Assembly: GCA_013420905.1 (NCBI GenBank)
Contig: JAAXNY010000005.1
Location: 4,030,001-4,094,000, forward strand
Direction: 5' to 3'
Length of the DNA: 64,000 bases
Source: Collybia mongolica
Taxonomy: Eukaryota > Basidiomycota > Agaricomycetes > Agaricales > Clitocybaceae
A program made the position numbers and the translations under genes. Shown one piece after another: positions 1 through 10,235 of this stretch (position 1 is its first letter; every line of letters starts with the position of its first letter). Below the pieces are notes generated by a model. The model saw only the letters and a program-made list of their open reading frames with translations, made no database searches and had not been told where the DNA came from.

Positions 1-2747
1 GGGGAGTGCACACATTTTCACGACTTCGACTGGCATGCGACTCACTCCTGGATGCCTGCTCAAAATCCGAAAAAGGCTCCATTCTATTTGTCAAAGATCA
101 ATATCATGTATTGTGGCCAACACAACCAGCATCTCTCCTCTTCCGGAGGACACCAGATAGACCAGCTCGACGTGCAAAGATCTGGAGATTGTTGGAGGCT
201 GAATGCATAGATCAGCGAATACAATTGATATCAAACATGTTGATATCCGAGGACTCTCGTGGCCTACTTGAACGGGATTCACTTGATGATATTGCTTCTG
301 ATATATTGGAGTTCTCAAGGTAAGGCTCTAATGTACCCTAAATTTCTAACTGGATTTGTACACACGAGTTTGACGACATCTGATTCAAACTCATTGAATC
401 TGCAGGCGTAGTGCATACCATGAATTGGTCACGGGTCGTGCGTTAGAATTGAATTTAGTCCTCATTGGACGCCGCAAATTCAAGGAACTTGTACATTGTA
501 TATCAATGTGGCCTAGTGTCGACATCCAGGAGTTTATTTCCAAGCTCACAAACATATTCAACCCTCTTCGGTAAGGTGTCAGTATATGTTTGTTGGGTTG
601 GGCATTTCTCATACATTAATAGGTTAAGTGTTGCAAGAGCAACAAACAATTTCTCAAGTACAATTCAGACATACCACCGAAGCACCATCGGTGCCGAGGT
701 CAACCATTCCCTGGAACCTATCATTACCCTCATCCATCAATTGGGACAAGTCAGTGATCGCACCTGTGAAGCGGTTCTTAGAGGTGGCACTCTGCAGTTC
801 TTTTCCCACTTATACATTTTAAGTTTTTTCGACCCCCTCGGTGACGACTTATATCGTGGAAGCTTTGCCTTTCGCACAGCATGTGAATCTGTGTTGCGCA
901 CCACCTTGAACACAAAAATAGGGTTGGATATCATCTCCAATCACCAATTATACATATTGTGGCCAACGGAATGGATGCTACAACTCCCCTTCACCAGTCT
1001 TTCAGCAGACCGATACTCTCAACGTGCAAAGATCTGGGGAGAGATGGAACCAGAGTTTACATTGTTGCGAATGCAGTCAATAGCCAACATGATGGCGATG
1101 GAAGATCAGTGGTGTCTGAGGCTGGATTCTCTCGAAAACATGGCTTCTGATATTTTGGAACTCTCTAGGTGAGTTGTGACGTCAATTACTTTATATCTAT
1201 ATATGGCTACCTTGCATTGACCAAAACATCGTCGCATAGGTTTGTGGTGACTTAGAACCGTCTTTGGTAACACGCTCAAGGGACTTTTAAGAGATTTCGT
1301 TTACCAATATCCCTTCAGGACGCACGTCATTGACATGATCTTGCTACTTGTCGAAAGTGGTAAAAAGGGCCTGGTCCGTTGTCTAACAATCTGGCCCTTT
1401 GCTGATATTCAGATCTTTGTATCCAAACTAATAGGAATGTTCGATCCTCTTCAGTGAATATTTCTTACGATCGTCATCGAGGTTACCATTCACACATTCA
1501 CAGGTCAATTAAGGCAGTATTACTCGATTTGAGGGGAACGGACGAAGAGTCCAAGGGTACTAAAAGGAGTTCCTCCCTGGAGTCCATTGTCATTTTCTTG
1601 AGGGAGTTGGTTCAGGACAGCAGGACAGCCAGCCAAGCGATTCTCGAAGGAGGGGTCCTGGACTTCTTACTTTATTTGTATCTCGTAGATTTTTATGATC
1701 CTTCCAGTACCAATGTGGATCACGGAAGGCTAAGCCTTGAAGCGGCATGCAATTCTCTGTTGCATGCTTTCTCGAGGACGCCGCAAGAATCGGGGTTTAT
1801 TGGACAACATGAAGTATTCACATTATGGCCAACAGTACCGACTCTGCATTCCATCGATATTCAAGCGATATCGGATCGGCTAGTCAGGCGTGCCAATTTT
1901 GGTCGGTCAATAGTCCCTGGACATAGACTCTCATGGTTGGCTTTGGTAATAGAAAGGATCTGCAAGTGGGCCCGAGAGAGGCAAATATACTGCCTCGATC
2001 TCCGAAAATCATTTACTCGACGATATTGCTACTGGCGTATTAGAATTTCTAGGGTGAGTTGTTGATGTTGATATCTTGTCCTATTCTGACTAGTATAATG
2101 TTGCAATCCTTAAGGTTTGTTGGCCATTACTTAGTTATGTATGATCTAACTGTGACATCTAGATGTAGTCACCAATACCCAGATGACATTATGGGTCATG
2201 TCCTCAGCATCTTTTTGATGCTCATTGGTATTGGGAGAACTGAGGTACTCATCCGTGCCTTGGAAACATGCCACCCGCCACGTATAAGACGATTACTCGT
2301 GGCCGGACTGGTGGAAGCATTTGTCTTTCAAGCTTTCAGGTGAGTGCCGGGGCCCGTGATGCATTGTCGTGCCTGTGATACTTAGTTACGCAGGAATCTT
2401 CGGGGAAGGAGAGAAATCTACATTCCAAGTTTAGTGCGAACATACCACAGCTCCCTAACTGGCTCAGAAGCCCACCCTATGGAACCTCTTTTCACTTTCT
2501 GCGGTGAGATAACACAGAGAAAAAGCCTGTGGCGCGTTGGAGCACCGATATTGGCTTCTTACTCCATCTGTATCTCTTCGATTTTTGTCCTGCAGCGATG
2601 GAAAACCACTCAACGCTTCAAAAATTATGTGACTCCTTATCAACCACCCCCTTGAGGTCGAAAATCATCAGGCATAAACGCCATTTTGGCGTACCGCGTC
2701 CCTATGATTGGAAGAAAAGCACATTTTACATCGCACGACCGACGTGA
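1..2747 (+). pseudogene. Tandem-unit protein of unknown family, decayed, 5' end outside window
   Basis: I do not recognise the family. The sequence alternates two exon types. Type A holds the signature ACxSLL...(Y/F)xLWPT...RAK...(S/D)ILE(F/L)SR. Type B holds a block like WPxxDIQxFxSKLxxxFxPL. I read A1 (to 319), B1 (406-570, 165 nt), A2 (623-1168, 546 nt), B2 (1256-1453, 198 nt), A3 (1504-2053, 550 nt), B3 (2163-2339, 177 nt) and a broken A4 from 2394. All introns read as phase 2, so whole units can be added without breaking the frame. A3 is one base too long: an A run at 2005-2008 shifts the frame, and removing one base restores the conserved unit end. A4 shifts frame near 2510-2530 and ends at a stop at 2747. 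A paralogue without these lesions lies on the minus strand at 36175-38080. Predicted content is mostly helical; no enzyme motif, signal peptide or membrane segment is visible. The call of decay is an inference from the two frameshifts. Confidence 0.6.
406..2339 (+). repeat. Tandem A/B exon units (coding repeats)
   Basis: Complete units in this array are B1 406-570, A2 623-1168, B2 1256-1453, A3 1504-2053 and B3 2163-2339. They are similar in protein sequence but clearly diverged in DNA, so the duplications are old. Except for A3 every complete unit is a multiple of three long, and each is flanked by phase-2 introns. Confidence 0.6.
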
Positions 2748-3021
2748 CTTGTGGCATGCGGTGCATCGGTTCACGTTTCTTAAACCTAACAGGGAAGGCC
2801 GTTAGATTAGCTTCATTTCGTTCCGTACCATGTTGTAGAGTTCGACTTGAAAGCAGATTGTATGCATGTCGCCTATCAAAACAATTGGTAGTTCTCAAGA
2901 AAACTCGCGAATATTTGGGTCGAGGGTAACCCAGGAACCCCAGTTTGATATATGCGTTAAATCTTACACCAAATGTTGACAAAAATGAATCGACAACTTG
3001 GAATGCAGTCTTGAGACACGA

Positions 3022-4625
3022 TCAAACCCATCCTCGAGCGGCCCCTCTGCCCCCTCCATGCCCACGTTCTTTCTCAATCACGAACATGGCGTCTCTCATG
3101 GTAACAGCTATTCGAGTATCCTCCTCCGCAGCCGACTGTGACGTCGACAAATTCGACTTCTTCGTCGGCACATAGGGCCGAGCCCAGCTACTTGCGGCCC
3201 CAGCAGCCCCAGCAGCAGGCGTCGTCGTCGTCGCCCCACCAAGGTTCGGACTTGTCGAGGGCGTAGCCACAGCCACAGGAGCTGGTTTGGGTTTCGGGGT
3301 CGCCGCGTTCGACGCCGTCATCCAAGCGTACTTGCCGCCCAACCCCGCCGCCTGGGTTGCCACGGCGTTCGACATTTTCTTGCGCACATCTTCGGACATG
3401 TTCCGTGCTGTGACGCCCGGTCCCTCCTTCTTCCGTTTCTTCTTCGCCCCACCGTCTGCATCATCGTACCCATCTGTAGCCATCTGGTTCGCTGTGCCAT
3501 TCGCCTGAGCGGCGAGAGCGGCGGTGTGGGCAGCGGCTAAGTCCTGGCGCTCCTTCCGCTCCCGCCGGATCTTCGTCTCCTCTTCCCGTTCAGCCTTTTC
3601 CAATGCGGCTAGCTGCTTCGCGACGTCGCTCCGGACGATGATGCTCCACATGGGCGACCCGTCCTCGTACAAAGACGCTGGTCGGTCAAACTGCGCGTCC
3701 GTTCGGTGATGTGCTGCGGTGATCATGGCCGTTACGAGATCTTGTAAGCGCGCGCGCAGTGCTAGTGCCATGTAGTTCGTCGAGTCGTCCGGGATTTTTG
3801 TGATTTTGTGCTGCGTGCCTATTGTGCGCATCGTGGTGCCCAGAAACCGTGTGTCGAATGAGGGGACTGGGGGTTGTTTGCGCGAGCGGTCCTCGTATGA
3901 TCGATAAGACTGGTGTTGGTCGTGTGACCGCTGGAGAGATTCTTCTTCTGCCTATCGAACAGGCTGGACGTTTGAGGGCCGAATGGTGAACGAAGATGTG
4001 GCAAACGCACCCTGAGATCGACACCAGCACTCCCGAGGGCATCATTTAAGGTGGCAATGTCTGACGTATCCATTCCTCCACCGCTATTGTTCGTTTGTGC
4101 TTGCGGTTGCGATTGCGATTGCGGTTGTGCTTGTGCTTGAGATTGTGCATGCGATTGCGGTTGTGGTTGAGAGACTGTCACTGTTCGTGTTTGAGAGTTC
4201 ACCTGCACTTGTTGCTGCGATTGCGCATTTGCAGCAGGCGCAATGGGGACCGGCGTGCTGGGGTGGTGGGCAGGCGCTTGTTGGGAAGCGGTAGCATATG
4301 GTGAATAGTGCGGATACGCGGCTTGGGGGTAGTGGGAAGCGTATGCTTGATAGTGTTGATACGCAGTCGTCCTGTATGGCCTAGACAGTTCAACAAAGAC
4401 CTATCTTGAATATGACAGTATGTTTACGTGGGATGCTGGGACTGTTGTTGGAGTGCTGGGTCAATTGGGATCTCTGGAAATGACCAACGGAATGTGTTAG
4501 ACCTGAATTTTTAGTAGATATGTAGCCTGGTGCATACGAGACGTTGCCCATGCTCCTGGTGTATACGTAGGCGTTGGAGTTGGCGTTTGGGCCGGCTGCG
4601 GAGGAGTGCCATTCTCAGCCTTCAT
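3022..4625 (-). CDS. TAF4: TFIID subunit TAF4
   Basis: Subunit of the general transcription factor TFIID; in the nucleus it pairs with TAF12 through a histone fold. Four exons are read. The first encodes a short Pro/Thr-rich start from the ATG at 4625. The next ones give a long Gln/Tyr/Ala-rich disordered N-terminus, then LNDALGSAGVDLR, an intron, and AEEESLQRS, which is the characteristic start of the fungal TAF4 conserved domain. The last exon has the basic, Ala/Lys-rich region with LRARLQDLVTAMI and a closing block DTRIAVTMRDAMFVIEKERG before the stop at 3022. Introns begin GTATGC, GTAAAC and GTGCGT, and all joins keep frame. The gene is divergent from NUP42, and a LINE now sits 187 bp upstream of its start codon. 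Assignment rests on the C-terminal domain; exon 1 is the least certain part. Confidence 0.85.
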
Positions 4626-4811
4626 TTCGACCAAAACTAAGATATATCAGTGGGCGAGCGCCTGAAGTTTTGAGCTTTCCCGATGAACGATATCGACAGA
4701 TGTACGGAGGAAAAGCCAAAAGATTCTCAGAGAGAGTCGCGCTGCAATTTGGATGGTCAAGGAATGAGGATGGACGACACGTGACTTACCCTTGAGCCCA
4801 ACGGGAACGCG

Positions 4812-4826
4812 ACCGGCCAAACGTTT
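4812..4826. repeat. Target-site duplication, left copy
   Basis: The 15-mer accggccaaacgttt occurs here and again at 7809-7823, immediately flanking the LINE. The first A of the right copy could equally belong to the poly-A tail. Confidence 0.9.
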
Positions 4827-7808
4827 GTTCGGCCCCTGGGCCGGACAACATCACCTGGAGGCATTTGAAGCGGCTCCTTGTAGGACCCGAAGCCCAGGCT
4901 GTCATAGTCTGGCTGGCGAACGCATGCCTGTCATGCGGACACTGGCCGGAACATTTCAAAGCCTCCCGCACTGTCATCATCCCAAAGCCAGGGAAGGCGA
5001 CATACGACACTCCTAAGTCTTATAGACCCATCGTGCTCCTAAACACGTTGGGCAAGCTTATTGAGAAAATGCTTTCCACCCGCTTGCAGTTTGAGGCTCA
5101 AGCGGCGGGAGTCCTGCACCCGAATCAATTCGGTGGTGTCCGCCAAAACTCCACCGAAGATGCCGGAGTACTTCTTACCCACATTGTCCGTGAAGGATGG
5201 ACAAGGGGGGTTAAGACAAGCGTGGTTGCATTTGACCTCGCCCAATACTTCCCCTCGATCAACCACGAGGTGATGATCAACATCTTAGAAGGCCAGGGGT
5301 TCGCGCCCGAAATAGTCGCGTTCTTCCGGTCGTACCTGGTGGGTCGCAAGACCAGATATGTCTGGGGGGACGATGAATCCCCCCCATTCGATTCGAGCGT
5401 AGGACTGGGACAGGGCTCCGCCCTATCCCCAATCCTATCGGCCCTCGTACTAGCCATTCTCATGAAAGAGTTCTATAGACGGAATGAGAATGAATCCGAC
5501 CTCATCTCCTACGTCGATGACGGGACCATCATATCCCAATCAAAGACGTGGGAAAGCAACAATGCTATGCTCAAGAGAGCGTACAACATCATCTTCCTCA
5601 TGACGAGAGCCATGGGCCTGATCCTAGAACATGCGAAGTCCGAGGGCTTCCATTTCAGCCTTCTGAAGTCGGATGATAATCCGACCATAGATCTCGGCCA
5701 CGCCCCCTATACAGGGGCCACCCCTCTGAAACCGGGCATCCTTTGGAGATACCTAGGCTTCTACTTTGACCGCGCGCTCTCATTCAAGAAGCACGTGGAG
5801 ATGTACGCGAACAAGGCCCTGACTTCAAGCAGGGCCCTGTTAGCGCTTGGAAACTCGGCACGGGGCTTAAGACCCGTGCACAAAAGAACTCTGTATCGGG
5901 CTTGTGTACTTCCAATTGCGACGTACGGATGCCGGCTATGGAACGTTGATGGGGCCCGCATCAAGGGGCACCTCGAAGCACTCCGCAAGATGCAACGAAA
6001 GGCTGCACTTTGGATCACAGGCAACTTCAGGACCACCCCGAAAGGGGCCCCGGAGACTCTCGCAGGCCTCCCGCCCATCCACTTGCACATCCGTAAGTTG
6101 GTAGAGAGGAGCCACTACCGTGTCCGGACCCTGGCCAAGAGCCACGCAGTCAGGAACTTAATTGACGGACAGGCACACCTGTCAGTCAGTCGCATGTCCG
6201 ATGCCAAAAGGCGCAGGATCAAGTCCGGGATAATGGATTCATTTGCCCGATTAATGGACTGCAATGATGATGCGTCCCCAGTGTTCCCCCTCGCGCAACC
6301 GGGCAGTCGATTACTTGACTGGGCGGCCGAGAGGGTGGAAATCAGACCCTCCCCTCCACCCGAAAAAGAGAAGGAGAAGAGGAAGACGGCTTTCGCTGAT
6401 TTCGGGAAAGTTCTCACCCACCGAATCAACGAAGCTAAGCTCGACCCAAAGCAAGTCGCGATCATATGTGACGGGTCCGTCCCGCGGTCCGAGGACCTCC
6501 AAGCTACCTCAGCCTGGAGAGTCTGGTCGGACGGTACACTGTATAGCGGCCTTGCCCCCTGCGGGAATGCCACCTCGGACGATGCTGAGGCCTGCGCCAT
6601 CTCGAAAGGGGTGGACGAGGCCTTCGGCATCCCTAACTTAGACATCCGGAAAATTGATGTCTTCTCGGACTCCGTGAATGCAATCAACCTGGTCATTGAC
6701 CCGACGCACCACACGGCACACAAATGGGCCGCCAACGTGTCGGCCAAACTCGCTTACTGGCTAACGGTGAAACCGGACGCCAGTATTACTCTGCACCACA
6801 CACCAAAGGCGTGCGAGGTGCGCGAACATATACTTGCCCATGAAGCGGCCTCCACTACAGAGGTCCCACATGGAGAAGTAAAACACACATCCCTCGCTAA
6901 GGCGAGGGCGGACGCAGTCCTACGTATGACGGACGCTTGGAGCGAATTGGCCAAGCAGAAGTCTTACATTGGGGCCCACTTCCTGCCGCTCCATGAAGGG
7001 AGTAAGCAACTATTGCCAAGCCACCTGAAAGGGGGGACTTGGATCGGAAAGGTGTCCACCAACACCAGTGATACCGTCAGGCTGACGCGGGCCCTAACGG
7101 GCCACGCACCGATTGGCGCGTACAGACAGAGGTTCCCTAAGGAGAAGGAGACCTATGACTGCGACTGCGGCCTCGGAAAGGAGACCGTAGAACATGTATT
7201 CCGGTACTGTCCGCTTTACCAGCGGAAAACCCGGCCCGGGAGAGAGCTGACCCTTGTATGGGTCAGCAATTTCCTCCACGACAACCCGGCGGCCTTTGGG
7301 GTTTTCCGGGAACCCCGTTTAGAGTAGGGTGGGTGTACCGGGAGGTAAGTAGGTACTTGCTGAGGGGTAGCCGTGACACCGAGGCATCAGTCTCGGGCTT
7401 CGGCCCGGGATGAGCGGCCATGCATGGCCTCGGCCTCTCCGGACTAAGTTGACCTCCTCTTGAGGAGGTCTCCAGGGGATGAGCCCCCCCGGGGAACCTG
7501 TCGGCAAGGGTGGCCGCACTTAAGCTTATTTATCAAGCGGATTGAGAGGCGCGGGGGGCGTGCCCTCCTGCTACGACGCCTGCTCTCGTTTCCCGAAAGG
7601 GACTATTTTACGGCCCCTCACAAGGGGGCTCACTCAGGGAGCGCTTCCAACCGGGAACGGGCGGGGCAATCCAGACCTGCCTCATATGACGGCCTATAAT
7701 GGACATATCTCGACTCGGCTTGATACGATTACGGTTACACGTGACCGCTTCTGTACTTTTGTATTGCGGTATATAAAAACGTTGAAGGAAAAAAAAAAAA
7801 AAAAAAAA
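4827..7808 (+). mobile_element. 5'-truncated non-LTR retrotransposon (LINE), probably Tad1-like
   Basis: The element is about 3 kb, ends in a run of about 20 A (7789-7808) and is bounded by a perfect 15-bp target-site duplication. It starts inside the reverse transcriptase coding region at APGPDN, so the ORF1 protein and the endonuclease half of ORF2 are missing. This is the usual product of incomplete target-primed reverse transcription. Roughly 460 bp of GC-rich 3' UTR follow the ORF. The clade is an inference: RT followed by RNase H and a C-terminal zinc motif fits fungal Tad1-type elements. The perfect duplication, long A tail and uninterrupted reading frame indicate a recent insertion. 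Confidence 0.92.
4829..7327 (+). CDS. LINE ORF2 remnant: reverse transcriptase and RNase H
   Basis: The frame is open from the truncation point to the stop at 7327 (over 830 codons) and has no start codon of its own that need be used. It opens in the RT fingers (APGPDN, then SYRPIVLLNTLGKLIEKML). Motif A is VVAFDLAQYFPSI and motif B is GLGQGSALSPILSAL. The catalytic box is YVDDG near 5512-5526. About 300 residues further is an RNase H domain with the acidic residues in ICDGS, DDAEACAI and FSDSVNA. The extreme C-terminus has a CxCG...H...C zinc motif. With the apurinic endonuclease region missing, the protein should not support autonomous retrotransposition. Confidence 0.9.
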   Translation, partial: SAPGPDNITWRHLKRLLVGPEAQAVIVWLANACLSCGHWPEHFKASRTVIIPKPGKATYDTPKSYRPIVLLNTLGKLIEKMLSTRLQFEAQAAGVLHPNQFGGVRQNSTEDAGVLLTHIVREGWTRGVKTSVVAFDLAQYFPSINHEVMINILEGQGFAPEIVAFFRSYLVGRKTRYVWGDDESPPFDSSVGLGQGSALSPILSALVLAILMKEFYRRNENESDLISYVDDGTIISQSKTWESNNAMLKRAYNIIFLMTRAMGLILEHAKSEGFHFSLLKSDDNPTIDLGHAPYTGATPLKPGILWRYLGFYFDRALSFKKHVEMYANKALTSSRALLALGNSARGLRPVHKRTLYRACVLPIATYGCRLWNVDGARIKGHLEALRKMQRKAALWITGNFRTTPKGAPETLAGLPPIHLHIRKLVERSHYRVRTLAKSHAVRNLIDGQAHLSVSRMSDAKRRRIKSGIMDSFARLMDCNDDASPVFPLAQPGSRLLDWAAERVEIRPSPPPEKEKEKRKTAFADFGKVLTHRINEAKLDPKQVAIICDGSVPRSEDLQATSAWRVWSDGTLYSGLAPCGNATSDDAEACAISKGVDEAFGIPNLDIRKIDVFSDSVNAINLVIDPTHHTAHKWAANVSAKLAYWLTVKPDASITLHHTPKACEVREHILAHEAASTTEVPHGEVKHTSLAKARADAVLRMTDAWSELAKQKSYIGAHFLPLHEGSKQLLPSHLKGGTWIGKVSTNTSDTVRLTRALTGHAPIGAYRQRFPKEKETYDCDCGLGKETVEHVFRYCPLYQRKTRPGRELTLVWVSNFLHDNPAAFGVFREPRLE

Positions 7809-7823
7809 ACCGGCCAAACGTTT
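7809..7823. repeat. Target-site duplication, right copy
   Basis: This copy matches 4812-4826 base for base. It ends 33 nt before the NUP42 start codon, so the insertion site lies in that gene's promoter or 5' UTR. Confidence 0.9.
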
Positions 7824-7856
7824 CTTTCAGCGATCCATCATTCAACCTAGCGGGAT

Positions 7857-9876
7857 ATGGTATGTTTCCAAATATTCTTGCTCTAGCACACTAAATCCCT
7901 ATTATCAGGCTATATGTACATTCTTTTTACGAGGGCAATGTAAATTCGGAGATAAGTGTCGAAATGAACACCCTCCCGGTGAACAGCGTCAAGGAGGATT
8001 TGGCAGTGGGTCTTCAGCGATATCCTCGCGGTGCCGACTAACATCTGTTAGGCCAGACATGGTCCAACCCAAATCATAACAATAACGCGGCTGCTTCAAA
8101 CTCGAAATTGCCTCTTCCCTTCAGGTTAGCAAACGACACGAGACTACGGACCTCGGGATAACCTCATGTCTTTGTGAATAGCATGGATGTCATGAAGTGC
8201 GATCTTACGCCGTTGATGGACAAGCCACTATGGCCGCTTTCGAGTTATGGCGCCGCAAAACACGAGCCAATGCTCTTAGGAGGGCTTGATGAATCGCCCG
8301 AGGAGTTGCGGTTCCGGGCAACTACTGCGAAACAAAGTGGGAACATCAACGAATATGTCAGCAACTCGTTTCCAACGCGTTACCTTCTACTGCGATTAAC
8401 TATCCTATAGACCACGTACGAGACCAACAAGATCGCAGCTGCCGAACAAATTTTTGCGGTAATCATATCCTACTATCTTCTTCCACATCACGACTTATGA
8501 TACAACTCCAGAACGCTCGAGACAACTTAGCACAAGCCTATGACACAGCATCGAAACAAAGTGCTCACTCTGCCCTTTTCGCTGCAAATGGCGCAGGTTC
8601 GAGCAACACAACTACAACTACAACTGCATTTGGCACACCGTCTGCCTTTGGAGCTTCGGCTACTACCCCATCTACTTTCGGATCCACAACAACGACTCCC
8701 TCTGCGTTTGGTGGCGGCTCTGCGTTCGGGCAACCAGCCTTTGGCCAGTCCGCATTTGGACAAACTACTACGCCAGCCACATCAGCTTTTGGACAACCAT
8801 CACAACCTACCTCCGCATTCGGGCAACCCACAACTACACAACCTGTCTCTGCATTCGGACAACCTGCGGCCCAGCAACCAGTATCAGCATTTGGGCAACC
8901 AGCCTTTGGACAAGCAACGGCTCAACAACCTACGTCCGTATTCGGACAGCCAGCGGCTCAACCAGCAACGTCGGTGTTTGGGCAGACGTCATCCCAGCAG
9001 CCAACTTCAGCGTTTGGACAGGTCTCACAGCCCACATCATTGATCAAGCCTGCAACCGGAGCATTTGGGTCGTTGAACAGTACAGGGACCACCAGTGCGT
9101 TTGGTGGGGGCGGTTTCTCCGCCTTTTCTGGCCAACCCTCCGCGTTCGGGTCTGGTACAGTGAATACCGCTGCACCTCAATATTCTGGCTCGGCCTTTGG
9201 ACAATCCACCTTCGGAACAACGCCTGCTGCACCCGCAACAACATCGGTATTCGGTGCGTCTGCACAGCCAACGTCCGCTTTTGGAGCACCTTCTGCCTTT
9301 GGGCAGACTCAAAATGCGCCAGCGACATCAGCGTTTGGAACACCTGCCTTTGGCACAACCGCCACTCCTTCCGCGTTCAATACTGGAGCATCGGCCTCTA
9401 CCAACGCGTTCACGAACCCCAACAACCAAGTTTCGTCCCCTTTCGGCTCTCAATCTACATTAACCGTCCCATCGGCATTTGGCGAGCCCCAGAAATCCAT
9501 GTCTTCCCAACCGCCACTCTCTGCATTCCCTATGGCCTCCCCATCCACATCTACATCTTCTGCATTCCCTCCAGCCAATTCTGTATTCCCATCAAGCAGC
9601 ACAACTACGTTCCCGTCATCCAGCTCTGCCCAGACTATTCCAAGTTCCTTCTCTTCAGGCTCCTTCAGCGACCCCGACAAGCCAAAAACAGTTGACATGG
9701 TAGCAGCGTTCGCGAAGCTCCAGTCGGCTTACAAACCCAACCTGACGCCCTACGATCAGCAGCTGCCGCCGAACTACATGCAGCTCATCCCGCCAGCTGC
9801 ATTGGACGCGTTCCAGAGCCAGAAGTTCGAGTGGGGCAAGGTGCCGGATTGGATACCGCCCTTGGAGTTGCGGTGA
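7857..9876 (+). CDS. NUP42: FG nucleoporin Nup42 (AMO1/NUPL2-type)
   Basis: Cytoplasmic-face nucleoporin; in yeast and human it helps recruit Gle1 for mRNA export. The ATG at 7857-7859 is separated from the next codon by an intron (7860-7908). The join gives MAICTFFLRGQCKFGDKC, very close to the start of human NUP42, with a CCCH zinc finger (C-x7-C-x5-C-x3-H). Further short introns follow (one removes 8357-8410, another 8459-8511). A central segment carries GGLDESPEELR. From about 8620 to 9480 comes a long FG-rich region made of SAFGQ, SVFGQ and SAFG repeats. The C-terminus DAFQSQKFEWGKVP...PPLEL matches the conserved Gle1-contacting tail. The TGA at 9874 lies inside a perfect donor (GTGAGT), so a further small exon is possible. 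A LINE has inserted just upstream. Confidence 0.92.
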
Positions 9877-10235
9877 GTTTTTAGCGGGTAGCAGGTCCCT
9901 GCATGTAACAGTATCCTCATCTTCATATGATCACACCTATCATTCTATCATGCTCATCATTGCAGAAGCGGTTGGCTTTTTGAGTTCTGTCGGAGCGTTG
10001 GCCTGGGAAATCGTAAGATTCTATGCTGTGTTTGACCCACGGTGAGCCACTCTCCTGCTTCGTAAATCGAAGTTTGTCCTCCCCTGTGATGCTGATCTTG
10101 GCAGACGTGAGTATATTTAGCGAATATCTGTTGAAGCTTCTGCCTTCCGAGAAAAATGGATAAGCTCGATTCCCATCCCCTCGTAGAAGTCGAACGCTCT
10201 ACTCAAGTGACGTTCACTTGGAGTGTCTTTCAACC
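9877..10235 (+). other. Intergenic region NUP42 to GH78 gene
   Basis: No separate gene is supported. It may hold a last NUP42 exon after the acceptor near 9964, plus the NUP42 3' UTR and the promoter of the downstream gene. Confidence 0.4.

Noticed and set aside
4080..4190. Simple repeat of GATTGC/GGTTGT type
   Set aside because: It is the Gln-rich coding region of TAF4 on the minus strand.
4827..7808. LTR retrotransposon or retroviral-type element
   Set aside because: No terminal repeats, no protease or integrase; poly-A tail and target-site duplication indicate a non-LTR element.
8600..9500. Long repetitive tract that could be a minisatellite
   Set aside because: It encodes FG repeats of Nup42 in one frame and the repeat DNA varies at third positions, so it is coding low-complexity sequence.
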